Assembly (NCBI GenBank): GCA_937925525.1
Contig: CALALS010000016.1
Span: 1 to 6,785 of the forward strand
Origin: an uncultured Flavobacteriales bacterium
GTDB lineage: Bacteria > Bacteroidota > Bacteroidia > Flavobacteriales_E > Vicingaceae
Reading direction: 5' to 3'
DNA length: 6,785 bases
Shown: piece by piece, positions 6,221 through 6,785 of the stretch
Layout of the letters: every line of letters begins with the position of its first letter
Numbering within the stretch: the stretch's first letter is position 1
Translations under genes and position numbers: made by a program
Notes under the pieces: generated by a model
Seen by the model: only the letters and a program-made list of their open reading frames with translations
Told to the model about the DNA's origin: nothing
Databases searched by the model: none

Positions 6221-6785
6221 ATGTTTTCTAATTTACTCAAGAAAAAAGTAAAAGAAGAAGTAGTAGTTCACACCTTTCTTACTAACATTTTTGATGTGGT
6301 GGAGGCAGGTTTTCCGGAAATTTGTGATGTGATAAATAATTCTCCTGAGTTTATTCAGTCACCGGATATCAAATCAGATAACTACAAAGAATTTTTATTA
6401 ATTGTTTTAGCCGGAAATCTCAAACGAGTTCCTGAATATTTTGATGCTCCAAAGGATAATAGAATATTAGATAAGTGTATTGAGCAACTTACTTATATTT
6501 TCGATAAATCTTATGATGATATTTTTACATTAATTAAAAAGTATCAATCCTTTATATCTAAGGTGAATTTCCCTTCAAAAAATACACTTTACGGAATGAG
6601 CAAAGCTGTATTCTATAAATATGAATTGGCCCAATATCAGGAAGAGTATTTTAGAAATATGAATAACCCTAATCCAATTTTTCTTAAACGAATAAATGAA
6701 GTGATGGAAAACTTTGTGTGGAATTGGGACGATTTTCTTGAAAAATATAATGTGGTAGATTTTGATTGGAAGCCTTATAAGGAAG
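6221..6785 (+). CDS. Hypothetical protein of unknown function, 3' end cut by the window
   Basis: An open frame of 188 codons runs from the ATG at 6221 to the window edge without a stop. I do not recognise the family. The protein starts MFSNLLKKKVKEEVVVHTFL and shows no signal peptide or clear membrane segment, so it is probably cytoplasmic. It looks mainly alpha-helical, with many Lys, Glu, Asp and aromatic residues. Notable stretches are GFPEICDVINNSPEF (30-44), FLLIVLAGNLKRVPEYFD (58-75) and a Trp-bearing ENFVWNWDDFLEKY (163-176). The two Cys (35 and 86) form no metal-binding pattern. Coding status is supported by the long open frame in AT-rich DNA, codon use like its neighbours, a promoter-like box 15 bases upstream and no competing frame. 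It is divergent from the secreted-protein gene and shares the 184-base region with the 9-bp dyad. No role can be assigned. Confidence 0.85.
   Translation, partial: MFSNLLKKKVKEEVVVHTFLTNIFDVVEAGFPEICDVINNSPEFIQSPDIKSDNYKEFLLIVLAGNLKRVPEYFDAPKDNRILDKCIEQLTYIFDKSYDDIFTLIKKYQSFISKVNFPSKNTLYGMSKAVFYKYELAQYQEEYFRNMNNPNPIFLKRINEVMENFVWNWDDFLEKYNVVDFDWKPYKE

Noticed and set aside
1..6785. Defence system, mobile element, CRISPR array or RNA gene
   Set aside because: I found no transposase, integrase, nuclease, toxin-antitoxin pair, regular repeat-spacer array or tRNA/rRNA-like sequence on either strand.

Overview
The window is AT-rich, and its features point to Bacteroidota, most likely a Flavobacteriales-type organism. 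One encoded protein carries the C-terminal sorting tail of the type IX secretion system, which is specific to this phylum. TAnnTTTG promoter boxes precede several genes, starts lack clear Shine-Dalgarno sequences, and the RmlA, RND and esterase proteins resemble flavobacterial family members. These are recognitions by eye; no database search was run.

Layout. Bases 1-6036 are almost entirely coding on the minus strand, so in transcription order they read from right to left. First comes a 659-residue secreted protein with an Omp28/thioredoxin-like CGPC module and a T9SS tail (6036-4057). It ends in three tandem stop codons followed by a strong intrinsic terminator (about 4039-4006). Next is a 219-residue serine esterase of the alpha/beta hydrolase fold (3990-3331), and after a 75-base gap containing two AT-rich inverted repeats, an 826-residue RND/MMPL-family membrane transporter (3255-775). 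Its stop overlaps the start of rmlA, glucose-1-phosphate thymidylyltransferase (778 to beyond base 1), by 4 bases. To the right, a 184-base divergent intergenic region (6037-6220) holds a perfect 9-bp dyad and promoter-like boxes. It precedes a plus-strand gene of unknown function that runs off the window (6221-6785).

How the genes may work together. The esterase, the RND transporter and rmlA form a plausible co-transcribed set. RmlA makes dTDP-glucose, the entry point to dTDP-rhamnose and related deoxysugars of surface polysaccharides, and MMPL-type RND proteins in other bacteria move lipids or glycolipids. An envelope-related role is therefore a reasonable inference but not shown by sequence. 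The secreted Omp28-like protein is separated from this set by a terminator and looks like its own transcription unit. No tRNA, rRNA, CRISPR array, insertion sequence or phage gene is visible. Most of the window looks like ordinary chromosomal core and envelope genes; no clear novel system was found. The most open questions are the unknown plus-strand protein, the esterase-RND-rmlA linkage and the small dyads.
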